Notes: generated by a model not told the origin, from the sequence alone. Counted from the stretch's first letter, positions 1 to 12,134 are shown. The stretch: DNA of 64,000 nt from Knufia peltigerae (GCA_030247855.1 JAPDRN010000030.1:1-64000), one strand, 5' to 3'. A program made the numbers and translations.

Positions 1-581
1 GTCCTTGACAGCAGAGTACTTTCAAGTAGTGATCGTTTCAAGATACGTAAGCTACGTTGCATTCGACGAGATCGAGCGTTCTCATTTTATTTTTCGTCCA
101 AGCAGATTTCCATGCTCGTTTTGTCTCTTGAGAGCTAATCCACACACGTAAAGATTGATGAAGCCTGACAAAAAACAAAATAAAAGAATACCATGTCCCT
201 GGCCTTCGATTCGGTTGGACACAAGACGTGCTTGTTTTGACCACTGATCCCAAAAAACCAAAGAAATTTCAAGGAAAACGCATCAATCACTCAGCAGTAT
301 CCAGTTTCTCGGTCAGCCCCATCGTAAACCAAAGTAGCAAACCAAAACCCAACGGTAACCAAGCACTCTTAATCTCACTGCCTGGGAATATCTTTTTCCA
401 AGACCATAGAAGGAACAAGCCAACCTATTCGGAAGGTGTCGTTCTCTATTTTCCATTGCTGATGATCCAACACGTAACATGCAATTTTCGCCCAACCAGT
501 AACCGGGCCTCGGTGGGAGTTCAAGACGTGTACAATCTTCAACTTCACCTAAAACGACGATCCACAAGGCTCGAGGCAGAG
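1..581. other. gene-free left edge
   Basis: I see no convincing gene here. Open frames on both strands are short and of biased composition. It probably holds the 3' flank of the serine-rich gene that ends at 582 and intergenic DNA. Confidence 0.5.
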
Positions 582-3500
582 TTACTCGATACGCCTTCTC
601 GACAAGCTATCAACTTTGACGACATGCTCCACCATCTCACCCATGGTCTTTTGTACCTTGAGCCAGGAGACCTCTGCTCGTGCAGCTTCCATCTTGGCCT
701 TTTCCATTGCCTTTTCGGCATCTCGCGCAGCACCAACCACCTCGACCATGCATTTGCTCATCTGAATCAAATGGCTCTTTCGCTGCAGGTCGGTCTCCAT
801 GTGAGCGAGGTCCAAAAGAGAATGAGTCAAAGTCGTGGCGTTGGAGAGTGTCTCGGCTGGAGAAGGGAGTGGGGGCGGTATTGACGTTGCTTCTTCCGCA
901 CTCCCGTCCTCCTTAGCATTGTCACGCTGCTGCGTCGACGAACTACTGAGGAGCCTACTAGGGTACGGTGACGGCTTCACAGTCGCGGTGAACGGCGTGG
1001 TTGGGCTGATGAATGGATTTCGGATCAAGTTGCGTGCACCAGCACGGGTCCTAGCATGTTCCGGACCTCGAGAATCGTCAGAGTCCACCCCACCGCCAGC
1101 ACCATCCGATGGATTTATTCGCAAAGGATTAGGTACGAGACTGTGTCGGAAAGAACCAGCCCCATTATCGTTGGTAGTCGTATCTGACTCGACGGAACGT
1201 TTGTGAAAGAGTCCTCGGATATTCGAAATGACTTTCTTGCTGCTCGAAGAAGGGGCGTATCCCAGTTTGTGGACGGCCTTCCGAGCCTTTGTCGAATCGG
1301 CGTGTGGACTGACACTCTGAGAGAAGGTTTTGACATTTCTCGGCTTCTTGAGAGAATCAGGGTCGACTTCACGAGTATTCAACGCACGAGGCTGGATGCT
1401 GATTGTTGGGCCGGTATTCTGTGGAGGCGACACAATGATCGGAGGTGGTTTTGGTTTTCTGGAGGAGATCCGTGGTGGATATGTCGCGGTAGAGTCGCCG
1501 CTGCCAGCACTACCAGGGACATCCAAATGGGCAGACACCTTTCGAACAGGTTCCTTGCCTTTCTTTTCCAGATTTCCGGCATTCTGAAACAGAAAAGGCG
1601 CAATCTCCTTGCTCGGTGGTGCACGTAGGGCAATAGTAGATGGCCTGGATGTGATCGACTTGATACTTGCCGAGCCCGTTTTTGGTGGTTCGGCATCCGT
1701 GTAGATTGAAGACTTGCTTTTACTAGAGTCGCCATTTTTGGAGAGCGAGGGCTCCTTGGCTTTCGGAGGGGATCGATCAGGACTTGGACAGAGATTGAAC
1801 TCTGCAAAGTCTTTGCCAGGCCAGTCACACTGTACGTGGAGTGGGCTTTTTTGATTCTCCCAAGAATCCTGTGTCACATGTTTCGCAATGAGTGAACTAG
1901 GTCTTGAATCACAGACGAACACCACATCACTCCCAGGCAGCTCTGCCGGTTCAGATTTCGATGGAGAGCTACCCTCGCCTATCAATTTGCGCACTTCATC
2001 ATCGTCAAGTACTTTGATTTCACTTGTACGATCAGCAATGTTTCTCGCGATGAATGACAGGGGACGGTCGAAAAGAGCACTGGTAGGCCGGCTGCTAATC
2101 TTTTGGTCCTTACGCTGACTGAGTTCTGGAGCACTTCTTTTGCGGCGGTTTGTGACGCTGGAGCGTGGAGGTAGAGCAACTGCGCTGGTGGCTGCTGTCT
2201 CGTCGGTACCTAGCAATATACGACTTGCAGAGTCGTTGATACGCAGTGTCGGACCATCAAGCAGTCCATTGCCAAGATGTTTGAGACGAAAACCACCATG
2301 GGCATCATAGCCACGTGTTGAGCTGTGAGAATTGTCGGTTCTGCGTACTGCTGAGTTTTGATCTTGTGGCACAGGCGACGACAACGCATCTCGAAGATCA
2401 ATGCAGCTATCTTCAACAGTTGGAGATTGGTCAGATGACTGAGAATTTGCAGGATCAGTTGCTGTGGCGCGAATTTCCTCGATTTCTCGGCTCTCTGCTG
2501 ACTTCAATGTTTCGTCCGGAGGGGATTGTTGTTGAGGAGAGACACTCGCTCTACCCGCGCTTGCTCGTTCATCTTTCAAACGGCTCGGAATCGGGAGTGA
2601 GCTTTGTCTGGAACCATCTCTTGCAGTAGATACCTTTCGTCCAGAATTGTCAAGACCATTCGAAGTAGGAGTCTGTAGACCGATGGACACCATCATGCTT
2701 TGATCCGCCAAGTTCATTTCTTGCTGATTAGCAGGCGATGCCGTGTTCGCTCTTGAAGGGGCACGAGAAGGGATGATGTAAGGTGAGCCACGGACTGTGA
2801 CTGCATGTCGGCCTCGGGACGCAGATCGAATCGGACCTGGCACATAGCCATGAATCTGTTTGGATTTGCTCAATAGTTTTGGGTGTTCTTGAATTGACGA
2901 AAGGGCATCTTCGTTGGCCTCACTCTTCTCACCAGAGCTCCAGGTTCTCTTCCCCATCGCATTCTGAAGTCTCATAGCCGAGGTCTTTGTTTGGCGAATG
3001 ACAGGGTTCTCGTTGTGTCGTCTAAGAGAATGCAACATTGAGTCGCGTGGCTTTGGCAATTGACTCGACGATAGTGGGCGGTTAGAGTCATTGTCACAGA
3101 CTTTTAAAGGTGAGTGCGTATTTTTCTCTGAAGCTTGGGAGTTGAAGTCTTTTTTGATAAGAGGATTTTCAAAGTCGACGGCCGAGTACTTATTGTCTGT
3201 TATATCTTCATTGTCTTGCAGGTTCAGGCTTCGAAGACCATCGATAATACTCTCGCCCAAACTTGGCTTGGTCTGACCTTTGCAAGGTTCTGGAAAAGTG
3301 GTAGTCGTGCCATTTGAAGGCTGCATTGAAGGCCAAACTTCTTCGTTTAATAGTCCACCATCTAGAGGAGACACTGAACGTCGCAAAGGGCGTTCAGCGC
3401 AGTCGATAAGTGATCTGCGGACAGGGGATTTGTAGTCGACAATTGCAACAGGAAGACTAGGCAATGGTTTGTCGATTGGGCTGGAGGACTTTTTGGGGGG

Positions 3501-3985
3501 CTCGGAGCGGTCCAATTTGCTCTGCTGTGGACGTTGAGTTTGAGTCGGAGTTGTGGCACTGCTCTTCGTTGATCCAATCTAGAATCTAGTCAATATTGTC
3601 GGTGGCACCATGGTTGAAGAAGGCATACAATGAGCTTCCGCGTGGTGTCTTTAGAATTTATTAATGCTTCCTGAACCTGTGTCGAGCTAGCCTTTTCGCG
3701 TAGCTTTGGGAGTCGAAGACGCTTTGAGGCGCTTCCTACCCAGTCCTTCTTCTTTCCTTTTTGCTCAGACGACACAAAAGACACAGATTGAGGTTGAACG
3801 GTGACAGGGGAAGGTGACCTCGTCCCGGTGTCGCGGATTGCCATCTTAGAGGTTGATGCAGTACGATCATTGCTGGAGTTCGATACAGGCGTATTGAATG
3901 TGGTGCTCCGAATATGAAGTCCCGCAGGGTTCATGGTTGATTGAACGTCTGCAGAGATACCATGGGTCTTTCGACGAAGAGACAT
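582..3985 (-). CDS. large serine-rich protein of unknown function with C-terminal coiled coil
   Basis: Two exons, 3629-3985 and 582-3578, joined across a 50-bp intron (GTATGC..CTAG, phase 0), give about 1117 residues. The protein is rich in S, P, R and T over most of its length and looks disordered, with many SP, RSS and KKP motifs that could be phosphorylated. Only the last 80 or so residues look folded: an Ala/Glu/Lys-rich helix containing AARDAEKAMEKAKMEAARAE, likely a coiled coil. I recognise no catalytic domain, membrane segment or signal peptide. Basic clusters fit a cytoskeletal or nuclear scaffold, but that is only a guess. The ATG at 3985 is the first one in frame. Confident as a gene, not as a function. 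Confidence 0.75.
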
Positions 3986-4362
3986 GACTGAATTGAACTA
4001 TTGATATTCAACCATTGAAACGTTGAGTAGAATCTATGGGGTGTTGTAGTGTTTTCAGGCGCGTCAGGTGAAGACGTTGATTTGTTTTGGCGATGTGATC
4101 GTTACTTTGACCTTCACTGCGATCGCGTTGTCATGTTGCGGCAGCGAGGAGGACATACTGGAGCTCTCCATTCCAAAATCATTGGCCCTTGGAAAAATGT
4201 TCTCGACGCCCTCCCGTTCAAATGCACTTCGCATCTGATATATCCGCGAACGCCTCTTCCATCAACAGAAAATACCAGCAGCTTGCCAATGACTGCAGTA
4301 GGGCTGACCAGCAGTTTGCTCAAGTGATACAATGTCCATGCCAAGATGCAGTCGTATTTCAT
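3986..4362. other. intergenic, 377 bp
   Basis: Lies between the start of the serine-rich gene and the stop of the bHLH gene, both on the minus strand. It should hold the promoter of the former and the 3' end of the latter. I see no distinct motif. Confidence 0.5.
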
Positions 4363-4839
4363 TCAATCATTATTATCATTGTTATTTGGACCTTCTTTCA
4401 TTTGCTTGCTGGCCTCGTATTGTTCCATGTTCAGTTGCCTCCAATTAGGACCTCCATAGTCTTCATCCTTGAGACGTCCAGCGTCATCAATTTGAATACC
4501 TTGCGAGTCAGCAATCGCCTCGAGTTTTCGCTGCTCCTCCATCATTTCCCTCAAGTAGTCGGCGGTCTTGCTCAACATGGCTTGCTCGCTCTTTTCCTGA
4601 CCCAATGCACCAGGCACCATACGAGAGAGCTCGGTGAATCGTTCTCTGATAGCCGTCCGGCGCTTGTTCTCTGCATCTTTGTGGTTGAAATTTCTCTGAT
4701 CCTCGGTTAACCTGGATTTGGCGACTTTGGAGTTCTTCTTCGAAGAGCTTCCAGGCTCTCTAGCATTGCTGTTGTCCTCAGGCTCTGTCGAAGACGCTCG
4801 TGATTTGATGCCATACTCTGTTTCGTCTTCTTTCGACAT
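4363..4839 (-). CDS. INO4-like bHLH transcription factor
   Basis: A single-exon protein of 158 residues. A basic helix-loop-helix domain covers about residues 52-107. The basic region holds H53, E57 and R61, the H-E-R pattern that in this family reads CACGTG-type E-boxes. Helix 1 (AIRERFTELSRMVPG) and helix 2 (ML..TADYLREMM) are clear, with a loop containing GQEKSEQ. The pattern resembles yeast INO4, the partner of INO2 in phospholipid gene control, and small fungal bHLH proteins of that group. The N-terminus is acidic/serine-rich and the C-terminus is polar with an Asn/Asp tail. It is divergent from the GFA-domain gene, with 490 bp between them. The bHLH call is firm; an INO4 role is inference. 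Confidence 0.88.
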   Translation of the reverse strand: MSKEDETEYGIKSRASSTEPEDNSNAREPGSSSKKNSKVAKSRLTEDQRNFNHKDAENKRRTAIRERFTELSRMVPGALGQEKSEQAMLSKTADYLREMMEEQRKLEAIADSQGIQIDDAGRLKDEDYGGPNWRQLNMEQYEASKQMKEGPNNNDNND

Positions 4840-5330
4840 CTTTTTCAGGCTGAATGAAAAGACTGATTGAGGTTTTGAGGGTTGATCCTCGTTGCCAACT
4901 GAACTGATAATCGAGGTATGATCAACTTTGACGACGACAGTGGCAGGGATGGCTGTGACTAGTAGAGAAGTTCTTGTATCTCTATAATCAGAGTGTAAAT
5001 TTGTTCGAGGAGGAGATGGGCCAAAGGACAGATTGATGGCAACGAGAGACGTCGTTGTCGTTCACGTAGTAGAAGGAGGTAGTCGGGAGTCTCCTCCAAT
5101 CATTTTCGTCATTGGCTCGGCCCTTAACACCGACATGCATGAGGTTAAATCCGGGGATTCTTTTGTAAGTCGATCCCGCCATCATCAACCATCACACGAT
5201 GACAATCATTTAGTTGAGCGTTTTTGCCTTTCTCCTATCGTTCTTCTACTGCATGTCAATCTCGAATCAACAATCTGTCACAAGTTGCTCAAGCTCACCG
5301 TGATATCAGAACACTCCTTACTTGACCAAC
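4840..5330. other. divergent intergenic region, bHLH / GFA genes
   Basis: A 491-bp shared upstream region for two genes running apart. It must contain both promoters. I cannot point to a specific operator. Confidence 0.5.
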
Positions 5331-6110
5331 ATGAGCAATGTACGACCCCTCCGTGGCTCATGCAACTGCGGTCGCAATCACTACGCCGTTATTGTGCCTG
5401 TAGACTCTACCGAACGGGCAGAAGTCTTTTTTGATGACAGTAGTGAGAGTAGTAAGTGAGTTGTGTTGTGTTACAGATGCATGCTAAAGCCACGACTAGG
5501 ACGAAGTCAAGGCACACCGTTGACAGCATGGCTGAGAGTGCCATTGACCTGGTACTCTTCCTCAACCCAAGCATTCTTCCCCGACGAAACCCACACGTCT
5601 ATCCGACGAATCTTTTCTCCTTTACATAGCCCACACACTCAACGTGTATTCTGCGGATATTGTGGCACCCACTTGTCTTTCTGGACCGAGAACCCCTCAT
5701 CCGAAGCCGAATTTATGAACATCACCCTAGGTAGCTTATTGGGCGAGGACATACAAGCATTACAAGAGCTGGATCTGCTTCCTGGGGACCTGGAGCCGCA
5801 AGATGTCCAGGGACAGTCGTCGACAGCTGTTCAAGCACCTTCGAGTCAAGAGCAAAGTCAAGGTTTGACCCGGACGGAACGCAGCGGACGATCGGGAGGC
5901 TTGTCCTGGTTTGAGGAAATGCTGGATGGCAGCAGACTAGGTCGTACTCACAACTTCCGAAAAGGAGTCGGTGTGAGTCCGGATGGCAATACTAGAGTCG
6001 AATGGGAGATTTCAGAATTCTTTGACGACGGGAGTGCAACACCACAGACACCAACCGGCTCCAAGCGAAAACTCGGAGATGTTTCAAGTGATGATGTGAT
6101 GCAGGGTTGA
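5331..6110 (+). CDS. GFA/CENP-V domain zinc protein
   Basis: Exons 5331-5451 and 5500-6110 give 243 residues; the 48-bp intron runs GTAAGT..CTAG. The glutathione-dependent formaldehyde-activating (GFA, also called CENP-V) fold is shown by paired zinc ligands: CNC at residues 11-13 near the start and CGYC at 92-95, in a core with TPLTAWLRVPLTWY and the sequence after it. The C-terminal 110 residues are acidic and glutamine/serine-rich, without a known domain. Members bind zinc and are often annotated as glutathione-dependent enzymes, but most fungal ones are uncharacterised. A 25-bp intron ending at the first CAG was rejected because it breaks the frame. Convergent with LYS1. Confidence 0.88.
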
Positions 6111-6338
6111 TGAGCCTGAAAGCTTGCCAGAGAAATAGACATATAAAAGCGTCTCGACATGGTTCCGAAGCTTGGCAGGCATGGTGTTGTGCAGACAAAA
6201 GGCAGCAACGGAAGCGTATATTGCTGCACAGTGCGATGCTAAAAGTTCCAACACTAATGAAACATTTATATACACCTCAAGTCTATCATGATGAATCTCT
6301 TTGGCTTTGATCTTTCTTGTCATATCATATATATCCAA

Positions 6339-7584
6339 TCATCCCGTAACACTCTTCACAGCTGTCCTCATGGCTTCAGGCAAAGAAGCGACCTTGGTGC
6401 TAAATAGATCCTCGGCTTGTTGCCAGACACGGCTGCTCTTACGATCCTTCAGCGTCAACAAGCTTGGCAGCAAGGCTTCACTAAATGCCTCACTGGCCTC
6501 CCGAGGCAACAGAGAAGGCAGGTGGTCTATGCTAATGACACACAGCGGTGGATTGTCGTACCCTTCAACCTTTATCGTCGGGCTCGAAAATGTGCTGTTC
6601 TTGGTGTATATTGGCACCGGGTTGTGCGGGTTTGTCGTGTCGCAGGACACGTCGCATACGACGGTCAGCTTTCTCTTTTCCGACGACAGAGATTCTTGGT
6701 TGAGGAAAGGTGGGATGGGGTCGGAGAGGTAAATGCAGTTGACGAAGATATCGCTCTCCACAATCTCAGAGAACGGGCCTCCCTTGGCTGTCTCTGCCAT
6801 ATCCCACTTCAAAATGTTCTCGTCGGGAATGCCGACCTGCTTGCAGAGGTCGACAGCGCCGCGACCACAACGGCCGAGGGCACCGATGACCAAAACTCGA
6901 GGCTTGCGCCCAGTGACCTTTTCACCCTCTGCTAGTCGCGCGCCGACATCCTTCAGGAGGAGATCCTGGTTGGGATAACTCGATACAGAAGGCATGCTCT
7001 CGGCGTCGGGGTGTTGTAGTTGATAAGCCCATGCTTCGACAGCGAGGGCTGCACCAGCATAGCCGGCATGATATCCGAACGCAGCGACACGTCGACCGGT
7101 GTCATCTTGGAGGAATTCGAGATCGAGGAGGGTGCCACCACCTTGGGGAAAGCGGGAGAGAACGTCTTGCCAGCCACCTTGGCCTTTGTAGCAATGTGCG
7201 AACTGGACGTGCGTGTGCTTCAATGCGACTGGGAAGTGTTAGCATAGTCTGTGGCTGCAAATATAGAAATGAAAGCAGTACATTTATCTACAGGCAGCTC
7301 CTTAAGACCAATTATGATGTGGTCCTTTGGAGCATCGACCCATGATCCTTCAGGAACAAGAGTTGCTCCTACAGCTTCGAACTCGGAGTCGTCGAAGATG
7401 CGTTCTGGACTTCTTTCGACGTTGACCTTGTATCCAGCGTCGAGGAGAGCTTTGGTAGTGGTGGGCGTGACTGCAGTACGTTAGTACAAGGTCTTGACAA
7501 GACAAGCGCAAAGAGATCGGACGTACGAGCTGAGCGGTGCTCAAGAGGCTTGCACTCTGAGCGTAGATGTAGTATGGTCGCCAT
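6339..7584 (-). CDS. LYS1: saccharopine dehydrogenase (NAD+, L-lysine-forming)
   Basis: Exons 7527-7584, 7282-7470 and 6339-7228 give 378 residues, close to the 370 or so usual for fungal Lys1. This is the last step of fungal lysine synthesis: saccharopine + NAD+ gives L-lysine + 2-oxoglutarate. The sequence shows the family block HVQFAHCYKGQGGW, then LLDLEFLQDDTGRRVAAFGYHAG, and the nucleotide-binding VLVIGALGRCGRGA followed by VDLC. The C-terminus has the family's DHLPSLLPREAS stretch. The start is supported by ATGGCGACC followed by the conserved LRSECKPLEHRSALTP across intron 1. Fungus-type lysine synthesis supports the ascomycete assignment. Divergent from the Maf gene. Confidence 0.95.
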
Positions 7585-8001
7585 GATTGGGTTCTTGTGC
7601 TTGGAATGACAATAAAGGTTGCGATGTTGTAGCGAGAGTGGCCGATTGTATTTATTTGGATCTCATCAAAACACAATATGACTCAATACGAGCAGGACGC
7701 AGGGCGCAACTCGCATGATACAGTATGATGAGATGCTCCGAAAATTCCCCCCCCACACCAACTTTTTTCTGCCGCCGCCCATTGGGCCAGTACCTGAATC
7801 TTCGGCTGACGTATGCTGTACTACTCACGAGAATGTCCATCCCGCCAGGCCAGGCATTACGAGGCTCGTTAGGCTGTAGGAAGGTAACCTGTTCCTGAAT
7901 ACCTACCTAACCTCCATTGGCCCCTCCTGATCACCATCATCGACATCTTCATCAGCCTTTTTGAAAACTACAGAGACCGAGGTACAGTACACACGTAAAC
8001 C
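7585..8001. other. divergent intergenic region, LYS1 / Maf genes
   Basis: A 417-bp shared promoter region. A run of C residues lies near 7747-7755. No clear Gcn4-type TGACTCA site was seen. Confidence 0.45.
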
Positions 8002-8859
8002 ATGACGGACAAAAAGGAGCCTGTGTCCACCGACGCCCCTCCATCCTACGAAGCCCTCTCCATCCCTCCTGAAGCACAGTCACAACCGCAATCGCAATCG
8101 CAATCATCCCCACAGCCTGGTGGCCCTCGAAGACTTCGCCCACCACCTCCTCTAGACATTCCGGCCCTGAACATCCTCCGCGGGCGTCGCGTCATCCTCG
8201 CCTCACAGTCCCCTCGGCGGAGAGCCCTGCTCGCCCAGATCGGCCTGACCCAAGTAGAGACGATACCGTCCAACTTTGCGGAGAACCTCCCTCACACGCT
8301 GTCCCCGTGGGAATACGTGTCGGCGACGGCGACCCAAAAGGCCCTCTCCGTCTACCGCACCTCCATCCAAGATGAGTCCAAACCCGAGCCGGCCCTGATC
8401 ATAGCGGCCGACACCATCGTCGTGTCGGCGATGGGCGAGATCCTCGAAAAGCCCCGATCCGAAGCGCACCACATCAAGATGCTCCAGGGCCTGCGCGATA
8501 CCGGCACGCACAGAGTCTACACGGCGGTCGCCCTGATCGCGCCGTTGGCCAGTGCGAGGGATCCGGGGTACGCTCTCGAGACGGGGACGGAGGAGACGAT
8601 AGTCAAATTCGACCCGGAGATCTCGGACGAATTGTTGCTCGCGTACGTCCGCACGAGAGAGGGTGCGGACAAGGCGGGAGGGTACGGGATCCAAGGCACA
8701 GGCGCGATACTCGTGGAGAAGATAGAAGGGAGTTTCGACAATGTTGTGGGCTTGCCGCTACGGTTGACGTTGAAACTCATGGAAAAGGTCATGATGAAGG
8801 CCGATGATGATGATCATTTGGGCGATGAGGATTTGTTGGCTGAGGAGGAAGAGGAATGA
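8002..8859 (+). CDS. Maf/HAM1-like nucleotide pyrophosphatase (ASMTL N-domain type)
   Basis: A single exon of 285 residues. The Maf domain starts near residue 60: ILASQSPRRRALL (66-77, the S..R motif that binds the triphosphate), AADTIV at 135-140 with the catalytic Asp, and KAGGYGIQG at 224-232. Maf proteins hydrolyse non-canonical or certain canonical nucleoside triphosphates to monophosphates and PPi, a house-cleaning role. The first 50 residues are a proline/glutamine-rich extension encoded partly by a CAATCG repeat, and the tail is a poly-Glu stretch; both are likely disordered. The frame is GC-rich compared with its neighbours, which suggests strong codon bias. Function is known from the family. 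Confidence 0.93.
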   Translation: MTDKKEPVSTDAPPSYEALSIPPEAQSQPQSQSQSSPQPGGPRRLRPPPPLDIPALNILRGRRVILASQSPRRRALLAQIGLTQVETIPSNFAENLPHTLSPWEYVSATATQKALSVYRTSIQDESKPEPALIIAADTIVVSAMGEILEKPRSEAHHIKMLQGLRDTGTHRVYTAVALIAPLASARDPGYALETGTEETIVKFDPEISDELLLAYVRTREGADKAGGYGIQGTGAILVEKIEGSFDNVVGLPLRLTLKLMEKVMMKADDDDHLGDEDLLAEEEEE

Positions 8860-9194
8860 TGACAACCAACACGCATTTATAGGGCGTTATCGGGACGTGG
8901 AGCGTGACATGAAATGGAATAAGACGATATGGATATACACACACTCCCAAAACATAGACCTGACTTGAGCGAGCATATGAGTTTAGTTTGAATCTTTGAA
9001 CCAAAAAAGGCACATGATCAACTTGGCGCAAGAACGTCCGGATCTTCATCGCCATGTGTTGGAACACCCATTTGTAGTGTGCACCTGCATTGGGATGTGC
9101 GTTTGTGTTTCACATATACATGAGTCGTCTTCAGAGACTCGCCAGCAGGAGCATCACCACCACCACCACCTCGTCCTTCTGCCCTATTTTAAAT
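8860..9194. other. convergent intergenic region, 335 bp
   Basis: Lies between the stops of the Maf gene and SDH4. It holds a short CACCAC run near 9155-9170 and two 3' ends. No gene seen. Confidence 0.45.
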
Positions 9195-10023
9195 TTACTT
9201 CAAGTGCTTCAACTTTCCATCGTGTCCGAGGCCCGACAAGTCGGCTTTTCCGATGGTCGCATCGTTCTCGCCAGCATGCCATAACCTCTTCACGGCTTCG
9301 GTGACACCGACATCGTTCGTCTCGAACTCATAGAAACCAATTCCAACAATCAAAGTCGCGAGGTTCAACGCCCACATGAAGGCCTTTCGCATAGTTGGGT
9401 GTTTGTTGATTGGGATGTAATCAATCACCATAGACCTATAATTTACACTCGTGTCAGTTATCACCTCAAAAGTAATTGCGGTTGGCCTTATCGTCTTTTC
9501 CTGGCTGCCAGGACAGAGACAGTCCCAGGGCCAGCCCAGGGTAGTCCCCAAATAAAAAGCAGGCAGGCCCGAAAAAAAGAAACACGTACTGGAACCCGAT
9601 ATGACTGTGCACAATAATTCCAAAGATCAAGACAGCGTCGAGTGTCGGGCTGACGCTCCCCGAGGCAAAGGGAACCATGGTGAGAGGCACGAGGCCAGCG
9701 GACAGGAGTCGTTCAAAGGTCCAGTGGTAGCTACCGTGGAGAGGATCCGGCTTCGGCACGGGCGCGGGATCGTTGACGCCGCCCTGGATGACCTGTGGTC
9801 CGGGAGGGAGGATGTCGCGCTTCGAGGTCGTCGAGAAAGCTGCATATCTGCTGCTGCTCGCGTTCGCCCACGAAGGTACGAGGAGCTGTCTGGGTTGGAG
9901 GAAGGAAGACGGAGCAGGTCGGAGCAGTCGAAGCGATTGTGTCGGCGAAGTGGTCGCGAACGATCGTGACGACGACAACAGTTGCGCTGAGCGGAGCACG
10001 GCGGATCTCGACGACGCTGCCAT
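9195..10023 (-). CDS. SDH4: succinate dehydrogenase membrane anchor subunit (CybS), mitochondrial
   Basis: Exons 9590-10023 and 9195-9435 give 224 residues. The N-terminus is rich in S, R and A with no acids, a typical mitochondrial presequence. The mature part begins with the family motif GSYHWTFERLLSAGL. It then has three membrane helices: the first in LVPLTMVPFA, the second ending in HSHIGF (139-144), whose histidine pair area supplies the haem b ligand, and the third in LATLIVGIGFYEFETNDVG. SDH4 with SDH3 anchors complex II in the inner membrane and forms the ubiquinone site. An in-frame ATG at 10110 would add 29 residues; I prefer 10023 because the presequence-like text begins there. Confidence 0.93.
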
Positions 10024-10404
10024 CGTTATGCTGTGAGAGGTGTGGCCTCGGGATCTTGCGTCTTCTCGAGGTTGTTTGTGGTGGTTTGGCGATGCGATGG
10101 AAAGACACAACGATTGCGTTCAAGCAACAGCAGCAGACGAACTGCGGCGTTGGGCCAAGGCGTTTACTTCCGAAGCTCGCATCCGAGAGACCAATCACAA
10201 GCTTTGCATTTCAAGTACTATATTCCATACGGCGAAGGATATATGCATATGCGCTATTTGACCAAATTCCTCGGCAATATTGATATCTCTGCATGGAACT
10301 CATTCGTACTCTACGACATCCCTCATGGAGTAATCCAATCTCGATAATCTCAATGCGTGTTCTTATCTCAAACTGTACTCCATCCAATCATCTCATAGTC
10401 TTCA
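10024..10404. other. intergenic, 381 bp
   Basis: Upstream of SDH4 and downstream of the P450. It holds the SDH4 promoter, an upstream in-frame ATG at 10110 and a CAGCAG run near 10125. Nothing else recognised. Confidence 0.45.
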
Positions 10405-12134
10405 TCATCTCTTCGCAGGAGTCGGCCTGATCAAAAACTTCGCATCCCAAGGTGCCGCGACACCACGATCTTTCTGCCTCATCATAGCATCGGTCATACT
10501 CGGATCATTCTCGATGTCGTACAATTGGTACAGTCTCGTCAGCGTCAAGTGCATACCAATCTCCGCCAGGTGCTTCCCGATACAGTTCCTTGGCCCGTGA
10601 CTGAAGGGTTTCAACATGCCACGCATCTCAGCCGACGAGTTTAGCCACCGGTCAGGGATGAATTCCTCCGGATTGGGAAACACTTTTGGATCACGGTGAG
10701 TGGCGTATGGAATCGTCGACACGGTCACGCCCTCGGGAATGTATTTGTTTCCGATGACTTTCCCAGACGAGACCCGTGGGAAACCTGCATTGAGAGGGCC
10801 CCACAGTCTCAATGCCTCATCGATACACGCGTTGAGATATGGCTGAGAAACGAAGGTCATTAGCATCTGAACGCTCTTCGAGGAACACACAACTCAAGTA
10901 ATTTCAAAAGCACAGAAACTTACCAACTTGGACGCTTCTTGATATGTTGGTGCGTGCTTGGGGTCCGGAAACGCGGTCCTAATCTCGTCCACCAACTTCT
11001 TCTTGACCTGTGGGTTCTTGCCACACTCCCATATGATGTACATGGTGGTCACGGCCGTGGTGTCGCTCCCGGCAATCAAGAAAATGATGGTGTTCTCGAC
11101 GAGTTCTTCAAATGTCAACTTGCTTCCGCCGGTCTCTTCGTCCCGAGCGTCGATCAGGTTCCTGAGGAATGTGCCTTGAGCGAAGCCATCGCCTTCCTTT
11201 TTGACCTTTTCTTGAAACTCTATGACACTTCTCTGTGCAAAGTTGATCAACTTTCTCAAACCGCGGTAGCCTTCTTGGATCTTCGGGATGGGTACGTAGC
11301 GCAGGAATGGAAAGAAAGATTGTACTGGCACGACGACCATGCTGTGATGATTTGTTTGTTAGTAAGCGCACGGAGCAAGAAGAAACCCAAACCGAAGGCA
11401 AACAAACTAGTCAGCCAGCCAGCCATAAGGACCAGAACAGAACGGGTGAAAAAAACTCACAAGCAATCCATATCGTGGTGGGAGATTTCTCCATGTCCCG
11501 ACACCGAATCGAACGACTTGCCAAAGCTAAGATAACTGACAATGTCCAGGTAATGACACATCATCATACCGAAGATGTCCACGGATTTTTGGTTCTTTGC
11601 GGCCGGTGCAAAGACACCGTCGACCAGCTCTTCGACTTTCTGGTGGACCAGAGGTTCATCCTGGAGCAATGCCTTCAACGAAAAAGCGTGCGACAACAAA
11701 CGGCGGACCCGAGCGTGCGCCGTCTTGTCCCTCTCGTTCAACACGCTCGTGGCGCCCGTCGCGGTGAACATGTCGTAAAAGACGGGTTCTTTCGGGCAAG
11801 GGTTCGAGCTCTGGCCGTAAATGTCCACCCACGATTTCGCGTCCGCAAAGTACAGTTCGTTCGTGGCGACCCGGACGGGGCTGCCGTAGGTCTCGATCAT
11901 TTCGAGCTGCCAGTAGATCCGCGTCATCTTGACCATTTGGAGGATCGGGTAGATGTCGGTGAACTTCGCCAAAAAGGGCCCTGGGTATTTCGCCAGAGGG
12001 TGGAAAAAGATTCGGTAAACGACCACCGCGAAGACGTACACGACCGGCAACGTCCACACCGCCGTCCACTTGATGTTGACATTTTCTTGTAGGTGTGCCA
12101 GTGTCGACGCCGCCAAAGCCGTCGGGGTAGACAT
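10405..12134 (-). CDS. cytochrome P450 monooxygenase
   Basis: Exons 11461-12134, 10924-11341 and 10405-10842 give 509 residues. An N-terminal membrane anchor (about residues 25-45) is followed by the HPLAKYPGP hinge. Family motifs are complete: AGSDTT in the I helix (315-320), EALR (373-376), PDRW, and the haem loop FSHGPRNCIG at 444-453 with Cys451. It is an ER-anchored class II P450 that would need a CPR partner. The substrate cannot be read from sequence, and the subfamily is not assigned. It lies next to a Zn2Cys6 regulator on the same strand and near a flavin monooxygenase, so it may belong to a small oxidative pathway. A CGG inverted repeat lies about 200 bp upstream. Confidence 0.93.

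Noticed and set aside
228..884. Plus-strand open frame at the left edge
   Set aside because: Its second half is the opposite-strand shadow of the serine-rich gene and the first half has no protein-like features.
5452..5476. 25-bp intron in the GFA gene, ending at the first CAG
   Set aside because: Too short and it breaks the frame. The 48-bp intron to CTAG restores the family sequence RRSQGTPLTAWLRVP.
8202..8694. Long minus-strand frame opposite the Maf gene
   Set aside because: It is an Arg/Gly-rich antisense shadow of a GC-rich gene; the plus-strand frame carries all Maf motifs.
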